DNA from: Oscillospiraceae bacterium | GTDB lineage: Bacteria; Bacillota; Clostridia; Oscillospirales; Oscillospiraceae | Length of the DNA: 20,098 nucleotides | Assembly: GCA_016297855.1 (NCBI GenBank) | Contig: JAEDFW010000019.1 | Location: 1 to 20,098, forward strand | Direction: 5' to 3' | Shown: one piece after another, positions 1-6,719 of the stretch | How the letters are laid out: the number at the start of each line of letters is the position of its first letter | Position numbering within the stretch: position 1 is the stretch's first letter | Notes under the pieces: generated by a model | The model's database searches: none | The model's input: only the letters and a program-made list of their open reading frames with translations | Told to the model about the DNA's origin: nothing | Translations under genes and position numbers: made by a program

Positions 1-313
1 GCAATTCGATGTAATGCAGAAGGCGGTCATGCTCCCGCCAAAGGTCCGCATAAGCGGACGCAAGTTCTTCCAGCGTCTCTGCGTTCATGCGCTTCGCGGT
101 CTGCCTATAGGAAAGCGCAATATGCGGAACTGATTTTGAAGGTGCGGTTGTATCAGCGTCGGTTAGAGTCGGAAGGGACATTGCTTCGATTATTTCCACG
201 TCGGAAACCTGTGGTATATGCTGAAGCTCATACCGCATGAGTTCAATTTGCCGCAGGCGGTGGGAAGAGTTTTCAAGGAGTTCCAATACGTAGCGTTTGT
301 ATGTGGGCTCCAT
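1..313 (-). CDS. Partial phage/mobile-element-like hypothetical protein (N-terminal 104 residues)
   Basis: The frame is open from an ATG at 313-311 to the window edge, so the C-terminus is missing. A GGGAGG ribosome-binding site lies just upstream (about 318-324). The visible protein begins MEPTYKRYVLELLENS and is rich in Leu, Glu and Arg. It includes a segment 'RLRQIELMRYEL' and a later 'SYRQTAKRMNAETLEELA', followed by 'WREHDRLLHYIE'. This layout (coiled-coil start, 'VSDVEIIEAMS', then a helical tail ending near a 'DRLxxYI' motif) resembles small hypothetical proteins of Clostridia prophages and integrative elements, sometimes annotated as DUF1492-like or sigma-factor-like. That family call is from memory of the pattern and is weak. 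No catalytic motif is visible. It may mark the end of an integrated element next to the methylaspartate genes. Confidence 0.6.
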   Translation of the reverse strand, partial: MEPTYKRYVLELLENSSHRLRQIELMRYELQHIPQVSDVEIIEAMSLPTLTDADTTAPSKSVPHIALSYRQTAKRMNAETLEELASAYADLWREHDRLLHYIEL

Positions 314-353
314 GGCGTTCCTCCCATCTGCGCAAAGTCAAAACGGAAAGCAA

Positions 354-394
354 AAACAGATGTTTCCGCGCCATGCCGCGTAAAACATCTGTTT
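354..394. repeat. Nested inverted repeat
   Basis: AAACAGATGTTT (354-365) is the exact reverse complement of AAACATCTGTTT (383-394). Inside the arms, CGCG (367-370) can pair with CGCG (377-380), leaving a loop of about 6 nt, so the whole block could form one long hairpin with a small internal mismatch. No T-tract follows on either strand, so a simple terminator role is not obvious. It could be a protein-binding site or the remnant of an element end. Confidence 0.55.
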
Positions 395-463
395 CCGTGA
401 TTTTCTACGATAAGGTTACCACAGAGCAGCGCGACATTACAAGAGCCAAAGCAGAGCGAATTT

Positions 464-494
464 GCGACAAATGTGCGACAAAATAGCGACAAAT
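464..494. repeat. Three GCGACAAAW direct repeats at exact 11-bp spacing
   Basis: GCGACAAAT (464-472), GCGACAAAA (475-483) and GCGACAAAT (486-494) start exactly 11 bp apart. A weaker GCGACATT at 431 is 33 bp upstream, which is three further steps of the same phase. One-helical-turn spacing suggests cooperative protein binding (operator, iteron or recombinase arm-type sites), but no partner protein is visible in the window. Confidence 0.55.
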
Positions 495-572
495 AACGCT
501 GCAAATGTTCCAGTACATCTGTGTCCTCCATGTTATCCAGGTGCAAAATAATTGTTCCACATCTCGCCAGTT

Positions 573-619
573 AAAAATACTGTCGTATAACGGTAGCGAC
601 CTAATATACGACAGTATTT
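573..619 (-). terminator. 15-bp inverted repeat, likely terminator of the P-loop/SAD gene
   Basis: AAATACTGTCGTATA (575-589) is perfectly inverted at 605-619 with a 15-nt spacer. Read on the minus strand, it lies 28 bp past the stop of the gene ending at 647 and finishes in TTTTT (577-573), as expected for an intrinsic terminator. The large loop and AT-rich stem are not ideal, so a recombinase or regulator binding site is an alternative. Confidence 0.55.
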
Positions 620-646
620 GAAATTAACATTTCTGGATGAAGCATC

Positions 647-1567
647 TTACAGTCGATTCAGCTGCCGCAGGTAGTTTTCAGAGTCCTCACCGACGCAGCC
701 GACCAGCAGATGGCGTCTGGTATACGGGTCATATACAAAATGCTTGAGCAGTCGAAAACCCTGCACCTTCCCGGTCGAACGAACGTGTGTACGCGGTCCT
801 GTGCATTCGTGAAGCACGTTATCGATACGGATATGACTTTCGTCCACATAGTCGATCGGTACGTCGTGCGCGATAACCTCTGAAACCTGCTGTTCCAACT
901 TATCGAGATCCAATTCTGGCGCTGTGTCTGGGAATGCAAGGATAAAGCCGTGGTGTACATCATCATGCGAGCACCGCTCCAGTTCCTTTGCCGGCAAAAA
1001 GCACTCGCAAAGATCCTCAGCAGTATGTGCCATCAGTCGATACGGCAAAGAGTCATACGCGCGCTGATAGACCTCCTGCGGCTCCGGACCAAAAATCGTC
1101 GGACGGGTAATGATGATCTCCTCGCCGACACCGATCAGAAGGTTTGCATTTGCGCCCAGCAGGGGGTAGATCAGATCAAAATGCTCGATCACGACGCGCT
1201 TGCCGCGGCGCACGGCCAGCCGGATCGCATCCGCGAGCTCACTGAGCTGATGAAAGCCCATCTCAAAGCGGATGTCCATATGATAGGTATGCGGGGAAAA
1301 AAAGCCGGTCTCCGCATCCTGGTCGAGGATCGGCAGCGGGCGCACATTTACACCATCATCATCGTTGGTCAGTTCAAGTCCCGGGAACATACCTTTTATC
1401 AGCACGCTTTTTCCTGAACCAGCCTCTCCAATCACACCAATGATCTGATCAAACGGCGACAAATACAATTGCGTAATCTGAATGCCCAGACTGAAAATAC
1501 GACTTCTTCCGCGCGGGGCAAAATAGGTGCTGTAAATATGACTGTGCTGAATCGTGTTTTCTGGCAT
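647..1567 (-). CDS. P-loop NTPase fused to an alanyl-tRNA-synthetase SAD-like domain
   Basis: The predicted protein has 306 residues. I chose the ATG at 1567 rather than the one at 1585: AAGGAGGA (1582-1575) sits 7 nt upstream of it, and the predicted promoter leaves almost no leader for the earlier codon. The N-terminal half has a Walker A loop, GEAGSGKS (47-54), and a hydrophobic strand ending in an acidic residue (RVVIEHFD, 124-131) that could be Walker B. The C-terminal half resembles the metal-binding second additional domain of alanyl-tRNA synthetase: HDDVH (201-205), then a Cys255/His261 motif followed by STGKV. It matches, from memory, a Clostridia family annotated 'alanine-tRNA synthetase second additional domain-containing protein'. 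The substrate is unknown. Divergent transcription from the citramalate lyase operon suggests a link to glutamate fermentation, but that is inference. An editing or amino-acid-sensing role is possible. Confidence 0.75.
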   Translation of the reverse strand: MPENTIQHSHIYSTYFAPRGRSRIFSLGIQITQLYLSPFDQIIGVIGEAGSGKSVLIKGMFPGLELTNDDDGVNVRPLPILDQDAETGFFSPHTYHMDIRFEMGFHQLSELADAIRLAVRRGKRVVIEHFDLIYPLLGANANLLIGVGEEIIITRPTIFGPEPQEVYQRAYDSLPYRLMAHTAEDLCECFLPAKELERCSHDDVHHGFILAFPDTAPELDLDKLEQQVSEVIAHDVPIDYVDESHIRIDNVLHECTGPRTHVRSTGKVQGFRLLKHFVYDPYTRRHLLVGCVGEDSENYLRQLNRL

Positions 1568-1594
1568 AAAGCAGTCCTCCTTCATTTTTCTCCA

Positions 1595-1622
1595 AGTATA
1601 GCGTATTTTGTCTCTCTTGCAA
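1595..1622 (-). promoter_or_regulatory. Promoter of the P-loop/SAD gene
   Basis: On the minus strand there is TTGCAA (1622-1617), a 16-bp spacer and TATACT (1600-1595). The predicted transcript would start near 1588, giving a leader of about 20 nt before the ATG at 1567. The -35 hexamer is palindromic and is the same six base pairs used by the rightward promoter. Confidence 0.6.
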
Positions 1623-1645
1623 ATAGCCTGATTGTATTATATAAT
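1617..1645 (+). promoter_or_regulatory. Promoter of the citramalate lyase/mesaconase operon
   Basis: TTGCAA (1617-1622), a 17-bp spacer and a perfect TATAAT (1640-1645) lie 35 bp upstream of the citD ATG. The transcript would start near 1652, leaving a leader of about 30 nt with AAGGAGG at 1667-1673. The -10 box lies inside a perfect palindrome. Confidence 0.7.
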
Positions 1646-1661
1646 ATCATCAAATTGATAT
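1635..1661. promoter_or_regulatory. Candidate operator: two palindromes over the -10 box and start site
   Basis: TATTATATAATA (1635-1646) is a perfect 12-bp palindrome that contains the -10 box. It overlaps an inverted repeat ATATCA-N6-TGATAT (1644-1661) covering the likely transcription start. This position suits a repressor site, and the GntR-type regulator at the end of the operon is the natural candidate. AT-rich DNA makes chance palindromes common, so the assignment is tentative. Confidence 0.4.
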
Positions 1662-1680
1662 ATTACAAGGAGGAGTTTTC

Positions 1681-1950
1681 ATGGGGGGACTTTTGCATTT
1701 CGCCACGGCGGGAACGGACGAATCCGGCGACGTCGTCGTGACGGTCACACCGGCGGATAATACACAGATCGTTCTTCACACAGCGTTGCGCGCACAATTC
1801 GGCGAGGCGATGAAGCAAACCGTCGGTGAAGTGCTGAATGCACATCATCTTACGGCGCTTGTCGAGCTGTACGACCGCGGCGCGCTGGATTGGATCATCC
1901 GGGCAAGACTTGAAACTGCGCTTGCGCGCGCACAGGAGGGCGGCATATGA
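1681..1950 (+). CDS. citD: Citramalate/citrate lyase acyl-carrier subunit (gamma)
   Basis: This 89-residue protein matches CitD in length. It carries the family's N-terminal motif as AGTDESGD (residues 10-17), where Ser15 is the expected attachment site of the 2'-(5''-triphosphoribosyl)-3'-dephospho-CoA arm. The C-terminal 'DRGALDWIIRARLETAL' corresponds to the conserved 'DKGALDCxLRARxxAxL'. The gamma subunit carries the acetyl thioester that is exchanged for citramalate. The start is supported by AAGGAGG 7 nt upstream. It overlaps citE by ATGA. It could be a citrate lyase gamma chain, but the mesaconase, glutamate mutase and methylaspartase genes nearby favour (S)-citramalate lyase. Genes for making and attaching the prosthetic group (citX, citG) and the activating ligase (citC) are not in the window. 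Confidence 0.9.
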   Translation: MGGLLHFATAGTDESGDVVVTVTPADNTQIVLHTALRAQFGEAMKQTVGEVLNAHHLTALVELYDRGALDWIIRARLETALARAQEGGI

Positions 1951-2828
1951 GACGATCCATGCTTTTTGTTCCCGGCAACACGCCGAAAATGATGACAAGC
2001 TGCGGCTTTTTCGGCGCAGACGCGGTGATCTTTGACCTTGAGGACGCTGTTTCCCCGACTGAAAAGGATGCGGCGCGCGATCTGGTGCGCTATGCCATCG
2101 GCAATCTGCATCTCTGCGGCAGCGAGGTCATCGTCCGCGTCAATTCCATTGAAACACCCATGTTCCATGCAGATCTGAGCGCTATCGTTCCGCAGGACCC
2201 CGATCTCATTATGCTTCCTAAAACCTGTACCGCGGATGATATTCAAACGCTTGCGCAGACACTCGATCATCTTGAAGCAGACAACGATCTGCCGACAGAA
2301 TCAGTCGGCATTATCGCCCTGATTGAAACGGCGCTCGGAGTAGAAAATGCGTTTCAAATCGCGTCTGCCAGCCCGCGAGTCAAGGCGTTGTTCCTTGGAG
2401 CGGAGGATTTGAGTGCGGATCTGCACTGCAAACGTACAAAGGACGGTTTCGAGATCCGATATGCGCGGACACGACTGGTCATGGCAGCGCGGGCAGCAGG
2501 AATTGATGTCTACGACACGCCCTTTACAGACGTTGATGATGACGAAGGGCTTTGCGCAGACGCTGCACTTGCAAAAAGTCTCGGCTTTACCGGCAAGGCG
2601 TCCATCTCGCCGCGCCATCTCGGCAATATCAATCGCTGTTTCAGCCCCACGCAGACAGAAGTTGATTATGCGAACGAAGTGCTCGAAGCACTGGAAGAAG
2701 GAAAGCGACAGGGGCGCGGAGCGGTTGCTCTGCACGGCAAAATGATCGATGCGCCAATTGCTGCCCGCGCGAAACGAACACTTGCTGATGCGGAACAGAT
2801 CCTGAAACGAGGAGGAACGCTTGCATGA
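1947..2828 (+). CDS. citE: Citramalyl/citryl lyase beta subunit
   Basis: This 293-residue HpcH/HpaI-CitE superfamily protein begins with the characteristic MRRSMLFVPGN. It has the 'ADAVIFDLEDAV' strand (about 24-35), an Arg64 motif (VRVNSIETP), Glu127 in 'ALIETALGVENA' and GAEDL (151-155), which supply the acidic Mg2+ ligands. A C-terminal 'GKASISPRHL' corresponds to the usual 'GKxxIHPRQ'. It cleaves the (3S)-citramalyl (or citryl) thioester on the acyl carrier into pyruvate (or oxaloacetate) and the acetyl thioester. Both ends overlap neighbours by ATGA (citD and citF), consistent with balanced subunit synthesis. His replaced by Ser in the ISPRHL motif and PKTC for the usual PKTE are small departures. 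Substrate choice (citramalate) is inferred from context. Confidence 0.9.
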   Translation: MRRSMLFVPGNTPKMMTSCGFFGADAVIFDLEDAVSPTEKDAARDLVRYAIGNLHLCGSEVIVRVNSIETPMFHADLSAIVPQDPDLIMLPKTCTADDIQTLAQTLDHLEADNDLPTESVGIIALIETALGVENAFQIASASPRVKALFLGAEDLSADLHCKRTKDGFEIRYARTRLVMAARAAGIDVYDTPFTDVDDDEGLCADAALAKSLGFTGKASISPRHLGNINRCFSPTQTEVDYANEVLEALEEGKRQGRGAVALHGKMIDAPIAARAKRTLADAEQILKRGGTLA

Positions 2829-4240
2829 ATACGAAGCTGGTAAAAACCATCCGCGAGGCGATTACGCTGGCTGGATTGAAAGACGGTATGACGATTTCCT
2901 TTCACCACCATCTCCGGAATGGCGACTATGTGTTGAATCTTGTTATGGATGAGATTGCCGCCATGGGTATCCGCGATCTGACCGTGAATGCCAGCGCGCT
3001 GTTTGATGCGCACGCACCGCTGCTGGATCACATAAGAAACCGCGTTGTACGTAAAGTGCAGACAAACTACATCTCCGCAGGCATTGGCAGGCATATCTCT
3101 GCCGGGCTGATGGACGAGCCGGTCGAGTACCGCACGCACGGCGGTCGCCCGCGCGATATTGCGCTGGGCATTACTCCCATCGATGTAGCCTTTATTGCCG
3201 CCCCCTGTTCCGACCGCATGGGAAACTGCACGGGAAAGTATGGCAGATCTGCCTGCGGCAGCCTTGGATATGCGTTCCCGGACGCGATGTACGCAAAAAA
3301 GGTGATCGTCATCACCGATGAGTTGGCAGAATATCCGCTGACCGGCTGGTCGATCCCGGAGATTTATGTGGATTACGTCGTGCAAATCGATGCCATTGGT
3401 GATCCGGCAGGTATTGTTTCCGGCACAACACGCATGACGCGTAATCCTGTTGCGCTTGTCATGGCGCATACGGCGGCACGAGTCATCCAAAATTCCGGGC
3501 TTCTGCACGACGGTTTCTCATTCCAGACCGGCGCCGGCGGCGCGACACTTGCCACGGCAATGTATCTCAAACAGATCATGCTCCGTGATCAGATCCATGG
3601 CAGCTACGCACAAGGCGGTATTACCGGGTATCTGGTCGATATGCTCAACGAGGGCTGTTTCCGTGCGCTTTTGGACGTGCAATGCTTTGACCTCAAGGCA
3701 GCAGCCTCCATCCGCGATAATCCAAACCACTGTGAGGTTGGTGCTGCACAGTATGCAAGCGCTGGTGCAAAAAGCTCCATTATGGATTCGCTCGATGTTG
3801 CCGTCCTTGGTGCGACGGAGATCGACACGGATTTTAACGTCAATGTTCACACCGATTCCTCCGGGCGCATCATGGGTGGCTCTGGCGGGCACAGCGATGC
3901 CGCTGCGGGGTCAAAGCTCTCGATCATCACCGCACCGCTGTTCCGCGGGCGGCTTCCCATCGTCCGCGACCATGTTAACTGCATCTCAACGCCTGGCAAA
4001 GACATTGATGTACTGGTCACACAGGCTGGGATCGCAGTCAATCCCAGAAGAGAGGATCTGCGTGAGCGGCTGACGCAAGCTGGAATGCAGGTATTGGAAA
4101 TCACACGGCTCCGTGCGCTCGCCGAGCAGATCACCGGCACGCCTGCACCGCTGCCGCCCGCAGGACGTGTGATTGCAAAGGTCATCGGTCGGGACGGCAC
4201 ATTGCTGGATACGATCGGAGAGCGGAAAGAGGAGGAATGA
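2825..4240 (+). CDS. citF: Citramalate/citrate lyase alpha subunit (acyl-carrier transferase)
   Basis: This 471-residue CitF-like protein contains 'GLKDGMTISFHHHLRNGD' near the N-terminus, an 'EIDTDFNVNVHTDSSG' strand that holds the likely catalytic Glu, and 'GGSGGHSDAAAGSKLS', all hallmarks of citrate lyase alpha chains. It exchanges the acetyl group on CitD for citramalate (or citrate), giving the acyl thioester that CitE cleaves. It lacks the roughly 40-residue N-terminal extension of the E. coli protein (about 510 residues). GAGGAGG 9 nt before the ATG supports this shorter start. It overlaps citE by ATGA, and its own end overlaps the next ribosome-binding region. Confidence 0.9.
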   Translation: MNTKLVKTIREAITLAGLKDGMTISFHHHLRNGDYVLNLVMDEIAAMGIRDLTVNASALFDAHAPLLDHIRNRVVRKVQTNYISAGIGRHISAGLMDEPVEYRTHGGRPRDIALGITPIDVAFIAAPCSDRMGNCTGKYGRSACGSLGYAFPDAMYAKKVIVITDELAEYPLTGWSIPEIYVDYVVQIDAIGDPAGIVSGTTRMTRNPVALVMAHTAARVIQNSGLLHDGFSFQTGAGGATLATAMYLKQIMLRDQIHGSYAQGGITGYLVDMLNEGCFRALLDVQCFDLKAAASIRDNPNHCEVGAAQYASAGAKSSIMDSLDVAVLGATEIDTDFNVNVHTDSSGRIMGGSGGHSDAAAGSKLSIITAPLFRGRLPIVRDHVNCISTPGKDIDVLVTQAGIAVNPRREDLRERLTQAGMQVLEITRLRALAEQITGTPAPLPPAGRVIAKVIGRDGTLLDTIGERKEEE

Positions 4241-4242
4241 CT

Positions 4243-5082
4243 ATGCGCGAAATTACCGCTTCACGGATCACTGACACCGTCGCACGACTGTGTGTCGAGG
4301 TAAACTGCCATCTGCCGCAGGATGTAAAGTCGTGTATCAACACGGCGTATGCGGACGAGCCGTGGCCGATCGCAAAAGAAGTGCTTGGACGAATCCTTGA
4401 AAATGCAGACATTGCTGCTGAGCGTTCTCAGCCTATCTGCCAGGATACCGGCATGGCTTGCGTTTTTGTCGAGCTTGGGCAGGATGTCCATATATCAGGT
4501 GACCTGAGCGAGGCTATCCATGAGGGCGTTCGGCGCGGCTACACAGACGGTTTCCTGCGCAAATCCGTTGTTCGTGATCCGCTGGATCGCGTGAACACCG
4601 GCGATAACACGCCCGCCATGATCTACTATGAAGTCGTACCGGGTGACCTTCTAAAGCTGACTGTCGCGCCGAAAGGCTTTGGCAGTGAAAATATGAGCCG
4701 CATTGCCATGCTCCGTCCGTCGGACGGGCTGGAGGGTGTAAAGCAGTTTGTACTGGATGCTGTGATGCAGGCTGGTCCAAACCCCTGCCCGCCGATCGTA
4801 GTCGGCGTCGGGATCGGCGGCACATTTGACAAAGCGGCTCTTCTGGCAAAAAAAGCACTGCTGCGTGAAACCGGCGGTCACAATGATAACCCTTTCTATG
4901 CCGAGCTTGAAAGCGAACTGCTCGAGCGCATCAATGCGCTCGGCATCGGGCCGCAGGGCTTTGGCGGCAAGACCACCGCGCTGGCTGTACATATTCTCTC
5001 CATGCCCACGCATATTGCGGGATTGCCGGTCGCCATCAACATCAACTGCCATGTGGCAAGACATATAACGGAGGTGCTTTAA
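4243..5082 (+). CDS. Mesaconase (mesaconate hydratase), class-I fumarase-type alpha subunit
   Basis: This is a 279-residue alpha chain of the iron-sulfur class I fumarase/tartrate dehydratase family. I placed the start at 4243 because AGGAGG (4230-4235) is 7 nt upstream; the ATG at 4237 is only one base from it. Three conserved cysteines that would ligate a [4Fe-4S] cluster are visible: Cys66 (PICQDTG), Cys182 (NPCPPIVVGVGIGG) and Cys269 (INCHVARH). Their spacing is close to that of single-chain class I fumarases. In Clostridia that ferment glutamate, such a two-chain enzyme hydrates mesaconate to (S)-citramalate, and the flanking citramalate lyase and methylaspartase genes support that role over fumarate or tartrate. 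The enzyme is probably oxygen-sensitive. Confidence 0.85.
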   Translation: MREITASRITDTVARLCVEVNCHLPQDVKSCINTAYADEPWPIAKEVLGRILENADIAAERSQPICQDTGMACVFVELGQDVHISGDLSEAIHEGVRRGYTDGFLRKSVVRDPLDRVNTGDNTPAMIYYEVVPGDLLKLTVAPKGFGSENMSRIAMLRPSDGLEGVKQFVLDAVMQAGPNPCPPIVVGVGIGGTFDKAALLAKKALLRETGGHNDNPFYAELESELLERINALGIGPQGFGGKTTALAVHILSMPTHIAGLPVAININCHVARHITEVL

Positions 5083-5083
5083 T

Positions 5084-5647
5084 ATGGCTCTCAGGCTGAA
5101 AACACCACTCAACGAATCTGATGCCCGTAAACTCCGTGCCGGGGACAGTGTGCTGCTGACCGGCGTGATCTACACTGCGCGGGATGCAGCACACAAGCGC
5201 CTGTGTGATCTGGTGGATGCAGGTAAGCCGCTCCCCTTTGACCCGATGGACGCAGTGGTCTACTACGTCGGTCCGACGCCTGCTGCGCCTGGTCAGATCA
5301 TCGGCTCGGCAGGTCCAACGACATCCTATCGGATGGATGCATACAGCCCCACACTCATTGCGCTCGGTCTGCGCGGTATGATTGGCAAAGGCAAGCGTAA
5401 TGAGGCAGTGATTGCAAGCATGAAGCAGCACGGCGCAGTCTACTTCGGTGCAATCGGCGGCTGCGGCGCACTGCTCAGCAAGTGTATCAAAAAAGCAGAA
5501 GTCATTGCATATGAAGACCTCGGCGCAGAGGCTCTTCGTCGATTGGAGGTCGAAGATTTCCCAGTCACCGTCATAATCGACTCGTTTGGGAACAATCTCT
5601 ATGAAACAGGTCGTAAAGCATATCTGGAGCAGCGCGATGGAAAATAA
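5084..5647 (+). CDS. Mesaconase, class-I fumarase-type beta subunit
   Basis: This 187-residue beta chain of the class I fumarase family begins one base after the alpha-chain stop, with GGAGG 9 nt upstream. Family motifs are 'LTGVIYTARDAAHKR' (about 25-39), 'GPTTSYRMD', 'GMIGKGKR', 'GGCGALLSKCIK' and 'YEDLGAEALRRLEVEDFPV'. The beta chain supplies substrate-binding residues, and the alpha chain holds the cluster. With the alpha chain it should form mesaconase, linking methylaspartate ammonia-lyase (mesaconate producer) to citramalate lyase. The last 11 bases overlap the start of the GntR gene. Fumarate hydratase is the main alternative assignment. Confidence 0.85.
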   Translation: MALRLKTPLNESDARKLRAGDSVLLTGVIYTARDAAHKRLCDLVDAGKPLPFDPMDAVVYYVGPTPAAPGQIIGSAGPTTSYRMDAYSPTLIALGLRGMIGKGKRNEAVIASMKQHGAVYFGAIGGCGALLSKCIKKAEVIAYEDLGAEALRRLEVEDFPVTVIIDSFGNNLYETGRKAYLEQRDGK

Positions 5648-6623
5648 TCATATTGATCTATGTACACCGGAAGGTGAAGCGCCAATCTATGACCAGATCA
5701 GGCAGGAGCTTGCGGGCAGAATCCGTGCCGGAAGTCTCCCGGACGGTACACGCCTTCCGACCGTACGGGAATTATCGGAACAGCTGCACATTGCAGAGGG
5801 CACGGTCAAGCGCGCGTATGATGAGTTGGAACGAGACGGGCTTTTGGTCAAAGCACCCGGGCGCGGCAGCTTTGTCTGCTACCAACCGGTGATCGATCGC
5901 CAGCAGGTTGCACAGGATCGGATCGATGAGCTGCTCTGTCAGCTTCACCAGATGGGTATAAGTGCACACGAAATAAAGCGGCTCTTTGCCGACCGCCTGC
6001 GCCGCTTCTGCACGCAGCAGCCAAAACTACAGGTCGCGCTGGTCGAATGTAACCCGGAGGTGCTTGAACAGCTAAAAGATCAGCTTCAAAATATTGACGG
6101 TATTGAGCTACATACACTGCTGCTGGATCAGGTGCAGCAGCACCCCGGACGACTCGCGCAGCAGATGGATGTGATGATTACGACGACTGAACATGCAAAA
6201 CAGCTTGCCGAGATGACCGGGCAGGCGGAAAAAGTTGCAAAAATCGCGCTGCGTCTGCAAGCATCCAGCGTTGCACCGATCGTAAAACTTTCGCCTGGAC
6301 AGCACGTCGGGATCGTCAGTCAAAGCCTGCGTTTCGGCGTACTCCTGAGCAGCTTCTGCGACGAATATACACAGGGACTTCAAGTCGCAAAACCGACACT
6401 TTTTGACCCACCAGAATTGCTATTTGAGTACCTATCCGGCAAAGATGCGATTCTTGTGCCGGAAGGCTACGAGAGACTCTGCACACAAAAAGTGCTTCAA
6501 TTGCTAACACAGTTTGCAGCGCACGGGCGGCTAATTTCCTGTGCCTACCAGATTGACGAGGGCTCTGCCATCTACCTGACTGAGCGGCTCGAACGACTTC
6601 TGGCGAATCGATCCCCAAAATGA
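5637..6623 (+). CDS. GntR-type transcriptional regulator with unassigned C-terminal domain
   Basis: I place the start at 5637 (328 residues), with GGAG 8 nt upstream and an 11-bp overlap with the mesaconase beta gene. Residues 14-82 form a classic GntR winged helix: 'PIYDQIRQELAGRIRAG', 'GTRLPTVRELSEQL', 'EGTVKRAYDELERDGLL' and 'GRGSFV'. The remaining 245 residues do not look like a FadR, HutC or aminotransferase (MocR) effector domain. They include 'LQVALVECNPEVLEQL' and 'DAILVPEGYERLC', which suggest an alpha/beta ligand-binding fold. As the last gene of operon 1 it probably autoregulates the pathway in response to glutamate or an intermediate. That function and the binding site are inference. 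A terminator follows directly. Confidence 0.85.
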   Translation: MENNHIDLCTPEGEAPIYDQIRQELAGRIRAGSLPDGTRLPTVRELSEQLHIAEGTVKRAYDELERDGLLVKAPGRGSFVCYQPVIDRQQVAQDRIDELLCQLHQMGISAHEIKRLFADRLRRFCTQQPKLQVALVECNPEVLEQLKDQLQNIDGIELHTLLLDQVQQHPGRLAQQMDVMITTTEHAKQLAEMTGQAEKVAKIALRLQASSVAPIVKLSPGQHVGIVSQSLRFGVLLSSFCDEYTQGLQVAKPTLFDPPELLFEYLSGKDAILVPEGYERLCTQKVLQLLTQFAAHGRLISCAYQIDEGSAIYLTERLERLLANRSPK

Positions 6624-6633
6624 ATATTTTTTA

Positions 6634-6670
6634 TGCGTCGCTTGCACGGCTTGCAAGCGACGCAAATTTT
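6634..6670 (+). terminator. Intrinsic terminator of operon 1
   Basis: TGCGTCGCTTGCA (6634-6646) pairs perfectly with TGCAAGCGACGCA (6652-6664) around a 5-nt loop, followed by AATTTT and further T-rich sequence. It lies 11 bp after the GntR stop, separating operon 1 from the promoter of operon 2. Confidence 0.85.
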
Positions 6671-6691
6671 CTTGCATTTTTGAAAAAATAA

Positions 6692-6719
6692 TTGACTTTT
6701 CTATGGTGAAAGCTACAAT
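6692..6719 (+). promoter_or_regulatory. Promoter of the glutamate mutase/methylaspartase operon
   Basis: TTGACT (6692-6697), a 16-bp spacer and TACAAT (6714-6719) form a sigma-A-type promoter. The transcript would start near 6726, giving a leader of about 55 nt. This is too short for a cobalamin riboswitch although the enzyme uses coenzyme B12. The leader ends with a good GAGAGGAG ribosome-binding site. Confidence 0.65.

Larger units (their letters stand above)
314..646. other. Gene-poor intergenic stretch with repeats
   Basis: I see no convincing gene here. Short frames on both strands lack ribosome-binding sites and family motifs. The stretch holds a nested inverted repeat (354-394), a cluster of 11-bp-phased direct repeats (464-494) and a 15-bp inverted repeat (575-619). 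It separates a mobile-element-like gene from the metabolic genes and could contain the eroded end of an integrated element. Confidence 0.5.

Noticed and set aside
464..494. CRISPR array
   Set aside because: The repeats are only 9 bp with 2-bp gaps, far from repeat-spacer architecture, and there are no cas genes.
190..546. 118-codon minus-strand frame across the left intergenic region
   Set aside because: It overlaps the better-supported partial gene at 1-313 in another frame, has no ribosome-binding site, and runs through the repeats and hairpins.
1681..4240. Reading citDEF as a citrate fermentation locus
   Set aside because: No citC, citX, citG, citrate carrier or oxaloacetate decarboxylase is present, while all methylaspartate pathway genes are adjacent.
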